A DNA stretch of 64,000 bases from Eurosta solidaginis (taxonomy: Eukaryota > Arthropoda > Insecta > Diptera > Tephritidae): contig NC_090319.1 of assembly GCF_040869045.1 (NCBI RefSeq), positions 285,607,693 to 285,671,692 of the forward strand. Direction: 5' to 3'. Numbering within the stretch: position 1 is the first letter of the stretch; each line of letters begins with the position of its first letter. A program made the translations under genes and the position numbers. Positions 1 to 11,463 of the stretch are shown in pieces. The notes beneath the pieces are model-generated. The model saw only the letters and a list, made by a program, of their open reading frames with translations, was not told the DNA's origin and ran no database searches.

Positions 1-740
1 TTGGTTAGTAAATAATACACCTAAAATGTTGAAATTTTATGCAAAGACTCATACTAGTACACCTTGAAAAGCCATTTGAAAATGGGCATGGCACCGCTCA
101 CTTCTGATAAAATCAATTTTGCTAATATTATTAATCAAAAATCTAAAAACGTTAAACTCAGCATAACAAATTTCAGCAGAGAGCTTGCCTTATAGTAAGC
201 AATGCTCCGAAGACAAATTAACGAAATCGGTTAAGGACCACGCCCAATTTTATATAAAAGATTTTCTAAGTGGTCGTGGACGAATAAAATTAAGCTTTGC
301 AAAAAAAACTGTATATCAATTATATTTTTTCCCAAGTGGTATTATTACAAGAGATAGGAAAAAAATTAAAATTTCTGAAATGGGCGTGGCACTGCCCCTT
401 TTTATTAAGCAATTTTCTATATTTCAGGAGCCATAACTTGAAGAATTACTGGATCGCAATAAAATTGGGTACAATTATTTTCCTTATAGCAGGAAATATT
501 TCTAGTAAAAATGGACGGAATCGGTTAAAGACGCCACCTTTATATATAAAGATGTTAAAAAGGGGGACAGCCTAAAATAATAAGCTTCGTCCTAGCGAAA
601 AATAGTTTTGTATCAATGATATTTCACTTATCAAGTTTCATTGTAAGAGTAAATAGGGAAACATTTATTTTTTTAGTGGGCGTTGCCACGTGCTATGTAT
701 ATAATGTTCGGTTACACTCGAACTTAAACACTTACTTGTT
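1..740 (+). mobile_element. HINE/DINE-1-like repeat, subfamily 3, 5' truncated by window edge
   Basis: Non-coding repeat carrying the recurring 'GGGCGTGGCACTGCCCC' type inverted motif and the phrase 'tttccttatagcaggaaat' shared with copies near 24.3 kb and 33.7 kb. It ends in a small hairpin (gttcgg...cgaac, about 709-727) followed by cttacttgtt. A 3' stem-loop plus CTTACTTGTTT is what I know from Drosophila DINE-1/HINE (non-autonomous Helentron) elements, so the class is an inference. Short ORFs inside it are chance. Confidence 0.6.
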
Positions 741-756
741 GAATAAAAGGTTGGTA

Positions 757-1747
757 CAGTGTACCCTCTATTAAACGGACACCTAAGAGACTGCCAAATT
801 TGTCCGCTTATGAGAGGTGTTCGCTTATGAGAAAAGTATTATTGATGAATGTTTAAACAGTTTTATTTCCAAAACAAGAATATTAATACATACAAATAAG
901 ACTGAGTTAGGAGGTTCATAAAGCTTTGTTCATAAATTAAAGAATAAAGTTTTGTGTACAAAATATTCAAAATAATTGTACGGAAAGTTATGTTGTGACG
1001 TTTTTTGAACCTTTCCAGCCAGCCGGATGATGCACTAAAATCGTCGTAATTGAGTCTCACTGCAATTTCTTTAGCTTTGCTCCTTATAAATGTGCCTGGC
1101 AGAGGAATGCTCTTATTTCGAGCCTTCAAAAACCGTTCGTAGCACAGTTGATCAATATTGGGCTTCAGCAGACTCCTTTTTCTCTCCGGGTTGACGTCAG
1201 TGTCCCACAAACTTAAAATTTGATCTTTGTTTTTGATAATGCTAGCAGCTTGCGTTTTGCTGATCTTACAGTTCTTTGCCAACTCTCGTACACTTAGTTT
1301 TTCTTTCTTATGAATTTCAATGACATTAACTTTGTCTTTAATACTCAACACTACTTTAGGCATTGCGATTCACGTACGTACACACCCAAGAAGATACTAA
1401 CTATGTGTATGCAATAGGTACATACATTTGTATGTTTTTTACTGTATTGAAAGCAGATTCTTCGTATTTAGGGGATTCCCATTCATGTAGGTATTAGTGA
1501 ATAAGCAACAGCTGTACGAATATGGTAAAGAGTAAATGAAAAAAAAGTGTTGTAAGCTGTCCAGTTATGGGAAACTAAAAAGCCCTTTGGGGTAAAAAGC
1601 AAGTGTCCGCATCCTTTTATGGGAGGGTTGCCCGCTCAAAAGGAGAAAACTTAAAAAATGCTTAAGGATTTTTTTGGTACTGAAAAAATTGTCCGTATAT
1701 GAGAGCTGTCCGCTTAAGAGAGGTGTCCGTTAGGAAAGAGTACATTT
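757..1747 (-). mobile_element. pogo/Tigger-type DNA transposon, deletion derivative
   Basis: Terminal inverted repeats of about 26 bp: the left end starts CAGTGTACCCTC after a TA (755-756), and both ends share AACGGACACC next to the tip. The right end runs through ggtgtccgttaggaaag to about 1747. Sub-terminal 'gtccgcttatgagaggtgt' repeats occur at both ends. Only the N-terminal DNA-binding part of the transposase remains, so this is a non-autonomous deletion derivative. The TA at the right border has decayed. Confidence 0.75.
980..1363 (-). pseudogene. Tigger/CENP-B-like transposase, DNA-binding half only
   Basis: ATG at 1363 on the minus strand opens a reading frame whose first about 50 residues look like the psq-type helix-turn-helix of pogo/Tigger transposases (SVRELAKNCKISKTQAASI). 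Residues about 70-135 look like the CENP-B/Tc5 second helix-turn-helix, with GWLERFKKRHNI near its end. Family members then continue into a DDE nuclease of several hundred residues; here the homology stops at about residue 135 and the rest of the frame is unrelated. The protein could at most bind element ends. Host domestication cannot be excluded, but the transposon termini in place argue for a TE remnant. Confidence 0.75.
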
Positions 1748-2509
1748 TGTTTGTTTAGCAAAATCAAAAAAGCCACATTTAATTCATAATCTCGAGTCTT
1801 CATAAATTCTCGCTTTTTATGCAAGAGGTCGGTAATTATATGACTTTTGATCCAAAAATCAATGGCAAGGACAAGAGATTTAATAAAGTAAGAGCGCTAC
1901 TGTTATTCGGAATAAAATACAATCTACAAACCTAAACTCCCTATATTATGATTTCAACAAATTAAAGCTTCTGCCATATGGCTTGAGGCTTAAGCTTGTA
2001 TGTTTATTTAGGAATGTTTGCACATTTATGAATATGAATTGCGGTTAAGACTCATTTAATTATGTATTTGACCAAACTTAATAGACGCAATAAACTTTCG
2101 CATGGACAGTTGCTTTACTAAGATAAATTTCTAGATCATGCGAAATCACTATTATAATGGCAACTTGTATTTACCTTATGCATGGATAAGGATTAATATG
2201 TACATAATATTATTAATAAATATTTATGTGTACCCAACCAGTATGAATGTATGTAATTTATGTCAACAAATGACCCAAAGTTTTTACACAATTAATTGAT
2301 AATCTTGCCAAGGTTAGTGAAATATCATATGGGGAACACAAGGAAATGATTTTCTCAGAAAGGGAATGGATATCGATTTTTACAAATTTGTAAAGTAGCA
2401 CCAATCTTATAACACATAATAAATAATACATATAAAGATATGTTTTACGTTTATTTAATCGATGGTAAATACAGTTATTTTAACTTACAGTGCAAGTAGT
2501 TTTTCGACG
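1748..2509. other. AT-rich DNA, nothing recognised
   Basis: No repeat, RNA gene or coding signal that I can support. Confidence 0.5.
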
Positions 2510-2675
2510 GCGGTAGCCGTCCGAAGGTCCTGTGTTCACGCTCCGGGCAAAGCAAAAAATTTCATCAAAATTTAAGAAACAAGTTTTTTCAATTTGAAGG
2601 AAGATTCTCCGAGCGATTTTGACAAGCACTCCCAGAATATTTCTGCCATGAAAAGCTTTTCAGTGCTTCTGCCTT
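2510..2675 (+). mobile_element. tRNA-derived SINE, diverged fragment
   Basis: Matches the middle of the SINE family described at 21299: the B-box region 'gtgttcacgctccgggcaaagc', then 'aagaaacaagttttttcaat' and 'atttctgccatgaaaagc'. The tRNA-like head and the 3' tail are lost. Confidence 0.75.
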
Positions 2676-2679
2676 TGTA

Positions 2680-3840
2680 GTTGTAGATCCGGTCGCGTCA
2701 ATTTAAATATACGTTGTGCGTATTTTACTCAAACTAATTAGCTATATCTGCTCATGTCCTTTATGTAGCATTTTCATAACGCTCTTAAATCAGGTAGCAC
2801 AAAACTGTCTAAAGTTTGGGACCTCAAATTCTATGGGGCCGAACACTCGCAGAGGAAATGGGTAACTGTTTCCTCACAACACTATTTACTACATCGCCTA
2901 TATCTTTCATTGAAGGGGATTCTCAATCATTCTGCATGTGGGCCAGTGTCCTGTAATTTTGGCTATGGTGCTGAAAATCTCTATCCTAGACCTACTCAGT
3001 GGATGCTCTGCTGTTGTTTTTGTAGCGATAAGGACACTCCTCGAAGGCCTTTGGGAGTGTTATCGATGTTGATGGTCCTTTGCCGGATGCACATGTGGTA
3101 CGTTCCGGTAACAAACACCATTAAGGCACCAGTATGACCATCTCGGGAATGCTTTAGTATGACCAAATGAAACTTTCAAGGCAATATCGCCCTCCCTGCC
3201 CCTAGATTCATGAGTAATTTGGGGTCGTCAGAGCCTCGGCTGTTAAAGTAACAGGATTCGCCGCGGGTAGGTCAGGTTAACAATTGGGTTGGAGAAGCTA
3301 TATTTTGCGCTGGCAACACCTTGAAAGGGTTGCGCTACACAACCCCTTGAATCAGTTTGGTATTTAGTCGCCTCTTACGACAGGCATACCTGCCGCGGGT
3401 ATACTATAAGCCCTCCAATCAGCTGGGGCTGGATGCCCTGCTCTTTTCCGGTTGTAGTCAGGTCAAGTTTGTTTGGTTTTACAGGTATCCTTAGAATACC
3501 AATTGCGAATGGCCGGATTTATGAGATTTGAAAGTTTGTCTCTCTTTATTGGTGTCATTGGTAGATACATGGTGATTGAGCTTACTGTTGTTTAATAGTA
3601 CACCAGTGTTTGCTGGAAAATCCGAGTTTCTAACGCATCAATGTTCCTCTGACCGGCTATCTAACTAAGTATGATGGCCGCGAAGTTGGCTGCTTCGCCT
3701 AGCACCCTCTTACAGCTATCGACAGCCTAAGAAGCCACAAATGGTGAACCTAATGCTTTGGGCGCTGCCTAGCTGTCGGAGTTTATGCTTATCTCACATT
3801 CTACCTAGTAGCTCTGCTTGAAAGATACTAGCTCAGTTTG
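2680..3840 (-). pseudogene. Decayed non-LTR retrotransposon ORF2 (RNase H and C-terminus)
   Basis: On the minus strand, 3830-3650 translates to an RNase H-like stretch containing INSDS, a stop, then AAPKALGS, matching the 'YSDSQAAIKAL' segment of insect non-LTR RNase H domains; the Q has become a stop. Downstream, about 2960-2820 gives ITGHWPTCRM and later CEETVTHFLCECSAP, which match the ORF2 C-terminus of the same elements (TGHCxxGxH and ExVEHFLCxCP). The parts are separated by another repeat at 3010-3430. Several stops and frameshifts make it dead. RNase H suggests the I, LOA or R1 groups rather than a precise clade. Confidence 0.55.
3010..3430 (+). repeat. Dispersed repeat family B, longest copy with 37335-37750
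   Basis: Starts near a (GTT)n-like run followed by 'gtagcgataaggacactcc', then 'ggtcctttgccggatgcaca', and ends with 'ggcgactaaataccaaa'-type sequence (here in reverse wording) and 'gcaggtatgcctgtcgtaag'. The same blocks in the same order occur at 37335-37750 (opposite strand); the first part alone occurs at 18813-18927 and 45607-45850. No coding capacity. The family is unidentified; it may be the UTR of a retrotransposon. Confidence 0.7.
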
Positions 3841-4380
3841 GAAAACGGATGGATATATCGACTTTTACTTACCAACACCGCAGCCCATTTCGTTGAAAAC
3901 AAGATCGGCTGACCAATACATTTTTGAGTTTAATGTGCGGGAAAGATAATCTGAGATACCATTATGGTCACACTGGCTTGCAGCTGTCAGGCATATGTAG
4001 AGCTGGTTAAGGTCAACATTAAACATTTCCGGTGGACATGAGCTAAGTGTGCCTGTCACCCTTGTATACATGGTGCCCGCTATATCTTGTTAAGTTTTTT
4101 AATGTAGTATTGCTTGTCCAGGTCAATTCATTAAACTGACGCTACGTAAGTAATTGTCGGCTTTATGACAGCTGTGAAGAGCTTTGGCCTAGAGCCCGTA
4201 CTAACTATTCTCGTATACGAGTAATGTTCAAAGTATGGTTTCTCTACTTTACTTTCAATATTGACTTTACAGTTTAGTTTGTTCTGTTTTTCGTTGTTAG
4301 CTAATTTTGTGAAGCTAGTCAAAGTTGAAGTAATTGTTTAATTAATTTCTTGTATTCCGGCCTTTTAGTTAATATATTCA
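3841..4380. other. No gene recognised
   Basis: Unclassified sequence between the non-LTR remnant and the possible ribozyme motif. Short ORFs here have no coding character. Confidence 0.4.
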
Positions 4381-4469
4381 AAGTATGTTTGAGCTCTAGG
4401 CCAATATATACATATGTTTATTAAAATACAGCAAATGTGTTTAAACAATGTATATTTATTTGTCGAATG

Positions 4470-4530
4470 GTTTTTCTTGCCAATATTTCGACTTCAATCT
4501 GAAGTCATCTTCAGGACTGAAAAAAAACGA
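4470..4530 (-). ncRNA. Hammerhead-ribozyme-like core, Penelope-type candidate
   Basis: Reading the minus strand: CUGAAGA (4514-4508), one U, a perfect 7-bp stem GACUUCA/UGAAGUC closed by a GAU loop (4506-4490), then GAAA (4489-4486). CUGANGA, stem II and GAAA is the conserved hammerhead core. The extra U before stem II and a poor stem III argue against an active ribozyme. Penelope-like retroelements are known to carry hammerheads in their terminal repeats; that origin is inference. Confidence 0.35.
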
Positions 4531-4740
4531 AAAACATTTATAGACATTGGTACATACATACATAATTATACAATTGTCGCAAGTGCCAACTTACACTTAT
4601 GACTGCACCTGGTCGACTAACTTTATATTTTATATTTTAACAAACAAGGGTAAAAGAACATTAAAAAACATAAACAATAAAATACAGTAATCGTAAACAA
4701 ATTTTTATACAAGCAACAATACATTAATTCTCCAACCGTA

Positions 4741-5343
4741 AGCGAGGCTCACATCAGCAGCAAACGAAGTCACACTCTTATTATAAGCCTTTTTTGTTGT
4801 TGTTGATAAGTTCTCTATAGGCGTAGGCGCAATGGTCTGTGTCTGATTTGAAATTTATGCGTTTGTCATTGTAATTGTTTAATGTTACTGAAAAATATCA
4901 GCTCTGTCTTGTTTGGGTTGGGCTGAAGTATAAATAATTCACTGAATTATTTGGCATAATGTTAAGGAAAAAGATCCCAAAACTGCGATAACAACGTCGT
5001 TTGCTTGTACCACAATCATTACCTAGGGCCAGATTATGAATGACGACGTGACACTTTGAGTCACAGTTACTCACATTCACATATTTCATATAAAATTTCA
5101 TATGATAGGAATTTTGGTTCACTCGAAAAAAAAAATTACTCGTTGTGTTAAACATAATATGCCCCTAAAACTTCTTCTTACTACATATCAACGATAAAGT
5201 CCTTCTTAGATTAGGTTGCAGACTCGTACTTTACTCAAACAAGTCAAACGCAAATTTTTTTCTAAAATATGTGACTCATTTGAGAATACTTTAAAAATGA
5301 GAACAATTTGTTTATAATTCTTTATTAGCTATTTTGCGTCTCT
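4741..5343. other. No gene recognised
   Basis: AT-rich. A minus-strand open stretch at 4898-5155 has no recognised domain and is left uncalled. Confidence 0.4.
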
Positions 5344-6639
5344 TATTAATATACTCAGTTGAGCAGAGCTCACAGAGTATATTAACTTTGATTGGATAAC
5401 GGTTGGTTGTACAGGTATAAAGGAATCGAGATAGATATATACTTCCATATATCAAAATCATCAGTATCGAAAAAAAATTTGATTGAGCCATGTCCGTCCG
5501 TCCGTCTGTCCATTAACACGATAACTTGAGTAAATTTTGAGGTATCTTGATGAAATTTGGTATGTGGATTCCTGGACACTCATCTAAGATCGTTATTTAA
5601 AATGAACGATATCGGACTATAACCACGCCCAGTTTTTCGATATCGAAAATTTCGAAAAACCGAAAAAATGCGATAATTCATTGCCAAAGGCGGTTAAAGC
5701 GATGAAACTTGGTAGATGGGTTAACGTTATGACGCAGAATAGAAAATTGGTAAGATTTTGGACAATGGGCGTGGCACCGCCCACTTTTACAAGAAGGTAA
5801 CTTAAAAGTTTTGCAAGCTGTCATTTGGCAGTCGTTGAAGATCTCATGATGAAATTTGGCAGGAACGTTACTACTATTACTATATATGTTCTCAATAAAA
5901 ATTAGCAAAATTGGATGAAGAACACGCCCACTATTTAAAAAAAATTTTTTTTAAATTCAAATTTTAACAAAAAATTTAATATCTTTACTGTATATAAGTA
6001 AATTAAGTCAAATTCAACTCCAGTAATGATATGATGCAACAAAATACAAAAATAAAAGAAAATTTCAAAATGGGCGTGGCTCCGCCCATTTTCATTTAGT
6101 TTGTCTAGAATACTTTTAATGCCATAAGTCGAACAAAAATTTACCAATCCTTCTCAAATTTGGTAGGGGCATAGATTCTATGACGGTAACTGGTCTCTGT
6201 GAAAATGGGCGAAATCGGTGGAAGCCACGCCCAGTTTTTATACACAGTCCATCGTCTGTCCTTCCGCTCGGCCGTTAACACAATAACTTGAGCAAAAACC
6301 GATATATATTTACTAAACTTAGCCCACGTACTTATCTGAACTCACTTTATCTTGGTATAAAAAATTGCCGAAATCCGACCATAACCACGCCCACTTTATC
6401 GATATCGAAAATTACGAAAAATGAAAAAAATGCCATAATTCTATACCAAATACGAAAAAAGGGATGAAACATTGTAACTGGATTGGTTTATTGACGCAAA
6501 ATATAACTTTGGAAAAAACTTTGTAAAATGGGTGTGACACCTACCATATTAAGTAGAAGAAAATGAAAAAGTTCTACAAGGCGAAATCAACAGCCCTTGG
6601 AATCTTGGCAGGAATACTGTTAGTGGTATTGCATATATA

Positions 6640-8954
6640 AATAAATTAGCAGTACCCGACAGATGATTTTCTGGATCACCTGGTCCACATTTTGGTCGAT
6701 ATCGCGAGAACGCCTTTACATATACATCTAAGGGCCACTCGCTTTTAAAACCCTCATTAATACCTTTAATTTGATATCCATATTGTACAAACACATTCTA
6801 GAGTCACCCCTGGCCCACCCTAATGGCGATATCTCGAAAAGGCGTCCACCTATAGACCTAATGCCCACTCCCTCTTAAAATGCTCATTACCATCTTTCAT
6901 TTGATACCCATATCATACAAACATATTCTAGAGTCACCCCTGGCCCACCCTAATGGCGACATTTCGAAAAGGCGTCCACCTATAGACCTAATGCCCACTC
7001 CCTCGTAAAATGCTCAGTAACACCTTTCATTTGATTCCCATATCGTACAAACACATTCTAGAGACACCCCTGGTCCACCTTTATGGCGATATCTCGAAAC
7101 GGCGTCCACCTATGGAACTAAGGATCACTTCTTTTCAAAATACTCATTAACAGCTTTCATTTGATACCCATATCGTACAAACATATTCTAGAGTCACCCC
7201 TGGTCCACCTTTATGGCGATTTCTCGAAAAGGCGTTCACCTATAGAACTAAAGCCCATTGCCTTTTAAAATACTCATTACCACCTTTCATTTGATACCCA
7301 TATCGTACAAACACATTCTAGAGTCACCCCTGGTTCACCTTAATGGCGATATCTCGAAAAGGCGTCCACCGATAGACCTTAAGCCACCCCTGGTCCATCT
7401 TTATGGCGATATCTCGAAAAAGCGTCCATATATAGAACTTAGGCCCACGCCCTTTTAAAATACACATTAATACCTTCCATGTGATATCCATATCGTACAA
7501 CCAAATTCTAGAGTCACCCCTGGTCCACTTTTATAACGATATTCCGAAAAGGCGTTCACCTATAGAGCTAAGGCCCACTCCCTTTTAATATATTCATTAA
7601 CACCTTTCATTTGATACACATATAGTACAAACAAATTCTAGAGTTACCCCTGGTCCACCTTTATGGCGATATCTCGAAAAGGCGTCCACATATAGAAAAA
7701 AGGCCCACGCCCTCTTAAAATACTCATTAACACCTTTCATTTGATACACATATAGTACAAACAAATTCTAGAGTCACCCCTGGTCCACCTTTATGGCGAT
7801 ATCTCGAAAAGGCGTCCACATATAGAACTAAGGCCCACGCCCTCTTAAAATACTCATTAACACCTTTCATTTGATACTCATATCGTACAAACAAATTCTA
7901 GAGTCACCCCTGGTCCACTTTTATAACGATATTCCGAAAAGGCGTTCTCCTATAGAGCTAAGGCCCACTCCCTTTTAAAATACTCGTTAACACTTTTCAT
8001 AAGATACACATATAGTACAAACAAATTCTAGAGTCACCCCTGGACCACCTTTATGGCGATATCTCGAAAAGGCGTCCACATATAGAACTAAGGCCCACGC
8101 CCTCTTAAAATACTCATTAACACCTTTCATTTGATACTCATATCGTACAAACAAATTCTAGAGTCACCCCTGGTCCATCTTTATGGCGATATCTCGAAAA
8201 AGCGTCCATATATAGATCTTAGGCCCACGCCCTTTTAAAATACACATTAATACCTTTCATGTGATACCCATATCGTACAAAATAAATTCTAGAGTCACCC
8301 CTGGTCCACTTTTATAACGATATTCCGAAAAGGCGTTCTCCTATAGAGCTAAGGCCCACTCCCTTTTAAAATACACGTTAACACCTTTCATAAGATACAC
8401 ATATAGTACAAACAAATTCTAGAGTCACCCCTGGTCCACCCTTATGGCGATATCTCGAAAAGGCGTCCACATATAGAACTAAGGCCCACGCCCTCTTAAA
8501 ATACTCATTAACACCTTTCATTTGATACTCATATCGTACAAACAAATTCTAGAGTCACCCCTGGTCCATCTTTATGGCGATATCTCGAAAAAGCGTCCCT
8601 ATATAGAACTTAGGCCCACGCCCTTTTAAAATACACATTAATACCTTTCATGTGATACCCATATCGGACAAAATAAATTCTAGAGTCACCCCTGGTCCAC
8701 TTTTATAACGATATTCCGAAAAGGCGTCCACCTATAGAGCTAAGGCCCACTCCCTTTTAAAATACTCATTAACACCTTTCGTTTGATACCCATATTGTAC
8801 AAACGCATTCTAGAGTCGCCCCTGGTCCACCTTTATGGCGATATCTCCAAAAGGCGTCCACATATAGAACTAAGGCCCACGCCCTCTTAAAATACTCATT
8901 AGCACCTTTCATTTGATACTCATATCGTACAAGCAAATTCTAGAGTCACCCCTG
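6640..8954 (+). repeat. 130-bp tandem array with higher-order structure (left block)
   Basis: The landmark 'gagtcacccctggtccac' recurs at 6801, 6931, 7061, 7191, 7321, then after a shortened unit at 7511, 7641, 7771, 7901, 8031, 8161, 8292, 8422, 8552, 8683, 8813 and 8943: a spacing of 130-131 bp. Three diverged monomer types (C 'tggtccatctttatgg', B 'tggtccacttttataacg', A 'tggtccacctttatggcg') recur as C-B-A from about 8171, a higher-order unit of about 391 bp. One monomer near 7321-7384 is deleted by about 70 bp. Confidence 0.9.
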
Positions 8955-9373
8955 TAGTGCGATTCACTAACTTATATCGTTATGGAAGTCGTTATGTATA
9001 TCGGCCAAATTTTTGGTTTGCTGTAACGAATGTGCGATTCAGTAACTTATATATAACGAGTCCAAACAGCTGACTTTTCGTATCTATTCAAAATGTTAAA
9101 GTGTGGCATCTCTGCTCACATCAGCCGTTCGAAATGTCAAAATATGCGAAAATCACAAAGAGGAATAAAGAAAAACTATTTGTTTGCGCTAATTTGATTC
9201 TTCAGTTTAATAATTGATTTTTTATAAGTGGAATTCACCATAATAGGAACTGAAATCAAATTTCTTTGTTCAGTGTATAAAAGAAAAGTAATATTAAAGG
9301 AAAGTATTTTTAATTATTACGTTATTACAACCTTATTTTAAACATTTATTGTTCTTTATTTTAGAATTTTATA

Positions 9374-10993
9374 ATGGCGTCCACAAGTGCTGCTGCTAAG
9401 CGAAACCGGACATCACAGGAGCAGTTACGGGCACTAGTTGACCTTCTCACTGAGAACGACGGACTGGCAACAGGAAAATTCCAGCGTCAACATGGAAGGA
9501 TTGAGTACTTGAGGAAATGGAGAGAGTTGACAGAAAAGCTCAACCCTATTGGAGGAGCTACAAAAACTATAGAACAATGGCAAACGGTAAGTACTTCTTT
9601 AGTAAAAAATAGCAACATACAAACCGTCATGAGGAACCAGTGCTTGTGATACATAAATGGAATCGCAAATTGTGAGACAATTTATGAATAATCATAGCAT
9701 GGTGAGAACGGGATTCCACTAAATATTGTGAATAGCGGAAAGCGCTGACAAAGTTACGTTCGGCCATTTGTTTGCATATTAGTGTTTGGTTCTTATGTAC
9801 AAATATGTGTGGATAGTATATGTACATTTAACTTGTACGCTAATCCCAAAAACATACATAAATGTGTTGCGGTGAAAAGTTAATATTGTGTGAAAATTCA
9901 AACGAAGAATTTAGTGATTCCGGTAAGTCTAGGACTGTGGTAGACTGCTTAAAAACGTCCAAAAATATCGAGAGCTATCAACAGACACGTTTTGACCACG
10001 GTATCAATAATCCGAAGGTGGAAAATAAAAATTTTACTTCTGTCAGGAAATATTTGTAGCCGATGTTTGTCCTAGACTTATCGTGTTATCAGAATTCACT
10101 TTTAACTTTGATTTTTCCGGAGATATTTATGTTTATTCATAAATGTGTCTATATTTCGTGTTTTATTTCTTTGGAAGTAGGTGTGGCGCGATTTAAAAGG
10201 CCGCACGAGCAACCGCGTTCGGGACCGAAATGTGCAAAGAGCCCAAACAGGCAATCGGCCAATTACCCCCCCGGCGCCGAATGAAATGGAGATGCGTGTG
10301 TTAAATTTAATTGGGGAAAAATATGTTGAAGGCTCACACGATTGCCCGGATACAATGGAAGAAGAAGAGGTGAAGTTATAGTTTTACACTTATTTCCATA
10401 TATGTGTCCGAATTATTTTGTTTGTTTTTATTATAATTAGGAGCTGCGTTTGATTTTCGAGGACGATGACGAGGAGGCGGTGACTCCGACTGTAGAATGT
10501 GTAGTTGCTGCAACACCGTCCGCTACCCCGACCAAACACTGCGCAGGGGTTCAAAAAGGAAAAATAAGGAGCAAGAAGCTGATGATGACGAGGAGGCTGT
10601 TGAATGTGGGATGGCTACAACACCGTCCGCTCATCACTCGAGAGAGTCTAGGGCATTTTCTGCTACCCCCGCACAAACACAACGCAGGGGCTTAAAAAGT
10701 AAGCGTGCTGACGCAGAAGCCGACAAAACGCGGCGATTTTTAGAAATCGCTGAAGTACAGGCTCAAACACACAGTGTAAGAAACAATAATTCATTATAAA
10801 AAATTTATTTATTAAACTTTTTTCATTTTTCTCCCTATATCAACAGATACTGGCAAAAAATGAGACCAAACGATTGGAAAATGAGGCCAAGCTAATTGAA
10901 ATGCAAGCGAAGCAGAACGAGGCATTGTTTGCAATTGTTAAAGAAATTGGAAAGTGGTCGGATGCGTTTAACCGGCTGTCTGATAGGCTATAA
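9374..10993 (+). CDS. Harbinger MYB/SANT-like DNA-binding protein, four exons, one frameshift
   Basis: Exons inferred from GT-AG borders and frame: 9374-9586, 10181-10369, 10441-10775, 10847-10993. ATG at 9374. Residues about 14-95 form a MYB/SANT-type (MADF-like) domain with regularly spaced tryptophans: LRKWRELTEKLNP, EQWQT then VWRDLKGRT across intron 1. An acidic region follows (FEDDDEEAV), then a basic linker (KSKRADAEADKTRR), then a charged C-terminal helix containing NETKRLENEAKLIEMQAKQN and ending RLSDRL before the stop. In PIF/Harbinger this protein helps bring the transposase to the nucleus and the element ends. The reading frame breaks once in exon 3, at the C run 10526-10529: the frame after it matches a neighbouring internal repeat (ATPAQTQRRG versus the shifted TLRRGSKR). 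This is a one-base deletion or a sequencing error. Confidence 0.82.
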
Positions 10994-11049
10994 ACTAGTA
11001 TTTTAGTATTTAGCTTAGTTTTGATTTTTTTTAACTCTCTTTTTTTAAC

Positions 11050-11463
11050 TCGCTCTAGAAAATTAATCGAACTTCAAAAAAATGTCATCAACATTTTTAT
11101 CTTTTTATTCAGAATTGTTAGAAAATGTAGTTTTGTAGCTCATTCAATTTTAGGTAAGGAAGTGCAAGTTTCATGACAGTAAACATTTCCGTTGATTTTT
11201 TAGAAACTTTTTTGCTAAGGGTGTTGCTAATTTTTTCCCTGAAAAGTACATTTTGTTCATCTGTTATATGGAAGAAAATACGCAACACCCTTAGCAAAAA
11301 AGTTTCTAAAAAATCAACGGAAATGTTTACGGTCATGAAACTTACACTTCCTTGCCTAAAATTGAATGAGATACAAAACTACATTTTCTAACAATTCTGA
11401 ATAAAAAGTTAAAAATGTTGATGACATTTTTTTGAAGTTCGATTAATTTTCTAGAGCTTCGTG
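11050..11463. repeat. 414-bp near-perfect palindrome between the Harbinger genes
   Basis: Left arm about 11050-11227, right arm about 11283-11463, loop about 55 nt. Both arms contain 'aaacatttccgttgatttttt' in opposite orientation and both begin ctctagaaaattaatcgaac. TTAAC flanks it on both sides (11045-11049 and 11464-11468), which would fit a 5-bp target duplication of a foldback MITE. Open frames on each strand across it are mirror images and not genes. If transcribed by read-through from either gene it would form a long hairpin RNA. Confidence 0.85.

Noticed and set aside
7258..7458. ORF inside the 130-bp array
   Set aside because: Chance frame across satellite monomers; the same frame is broken in other units.
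6640..8954. CRISPR-like regular array
   Set aside because: Units are contiguous 130-bp monomers without unique spacers, in a eukaryotic transposon.
11118..11391. Two similar 72-residue ORFs on opposite strands
   Set aside because: They are mirror images of one another created by the palindrome, not two genes.
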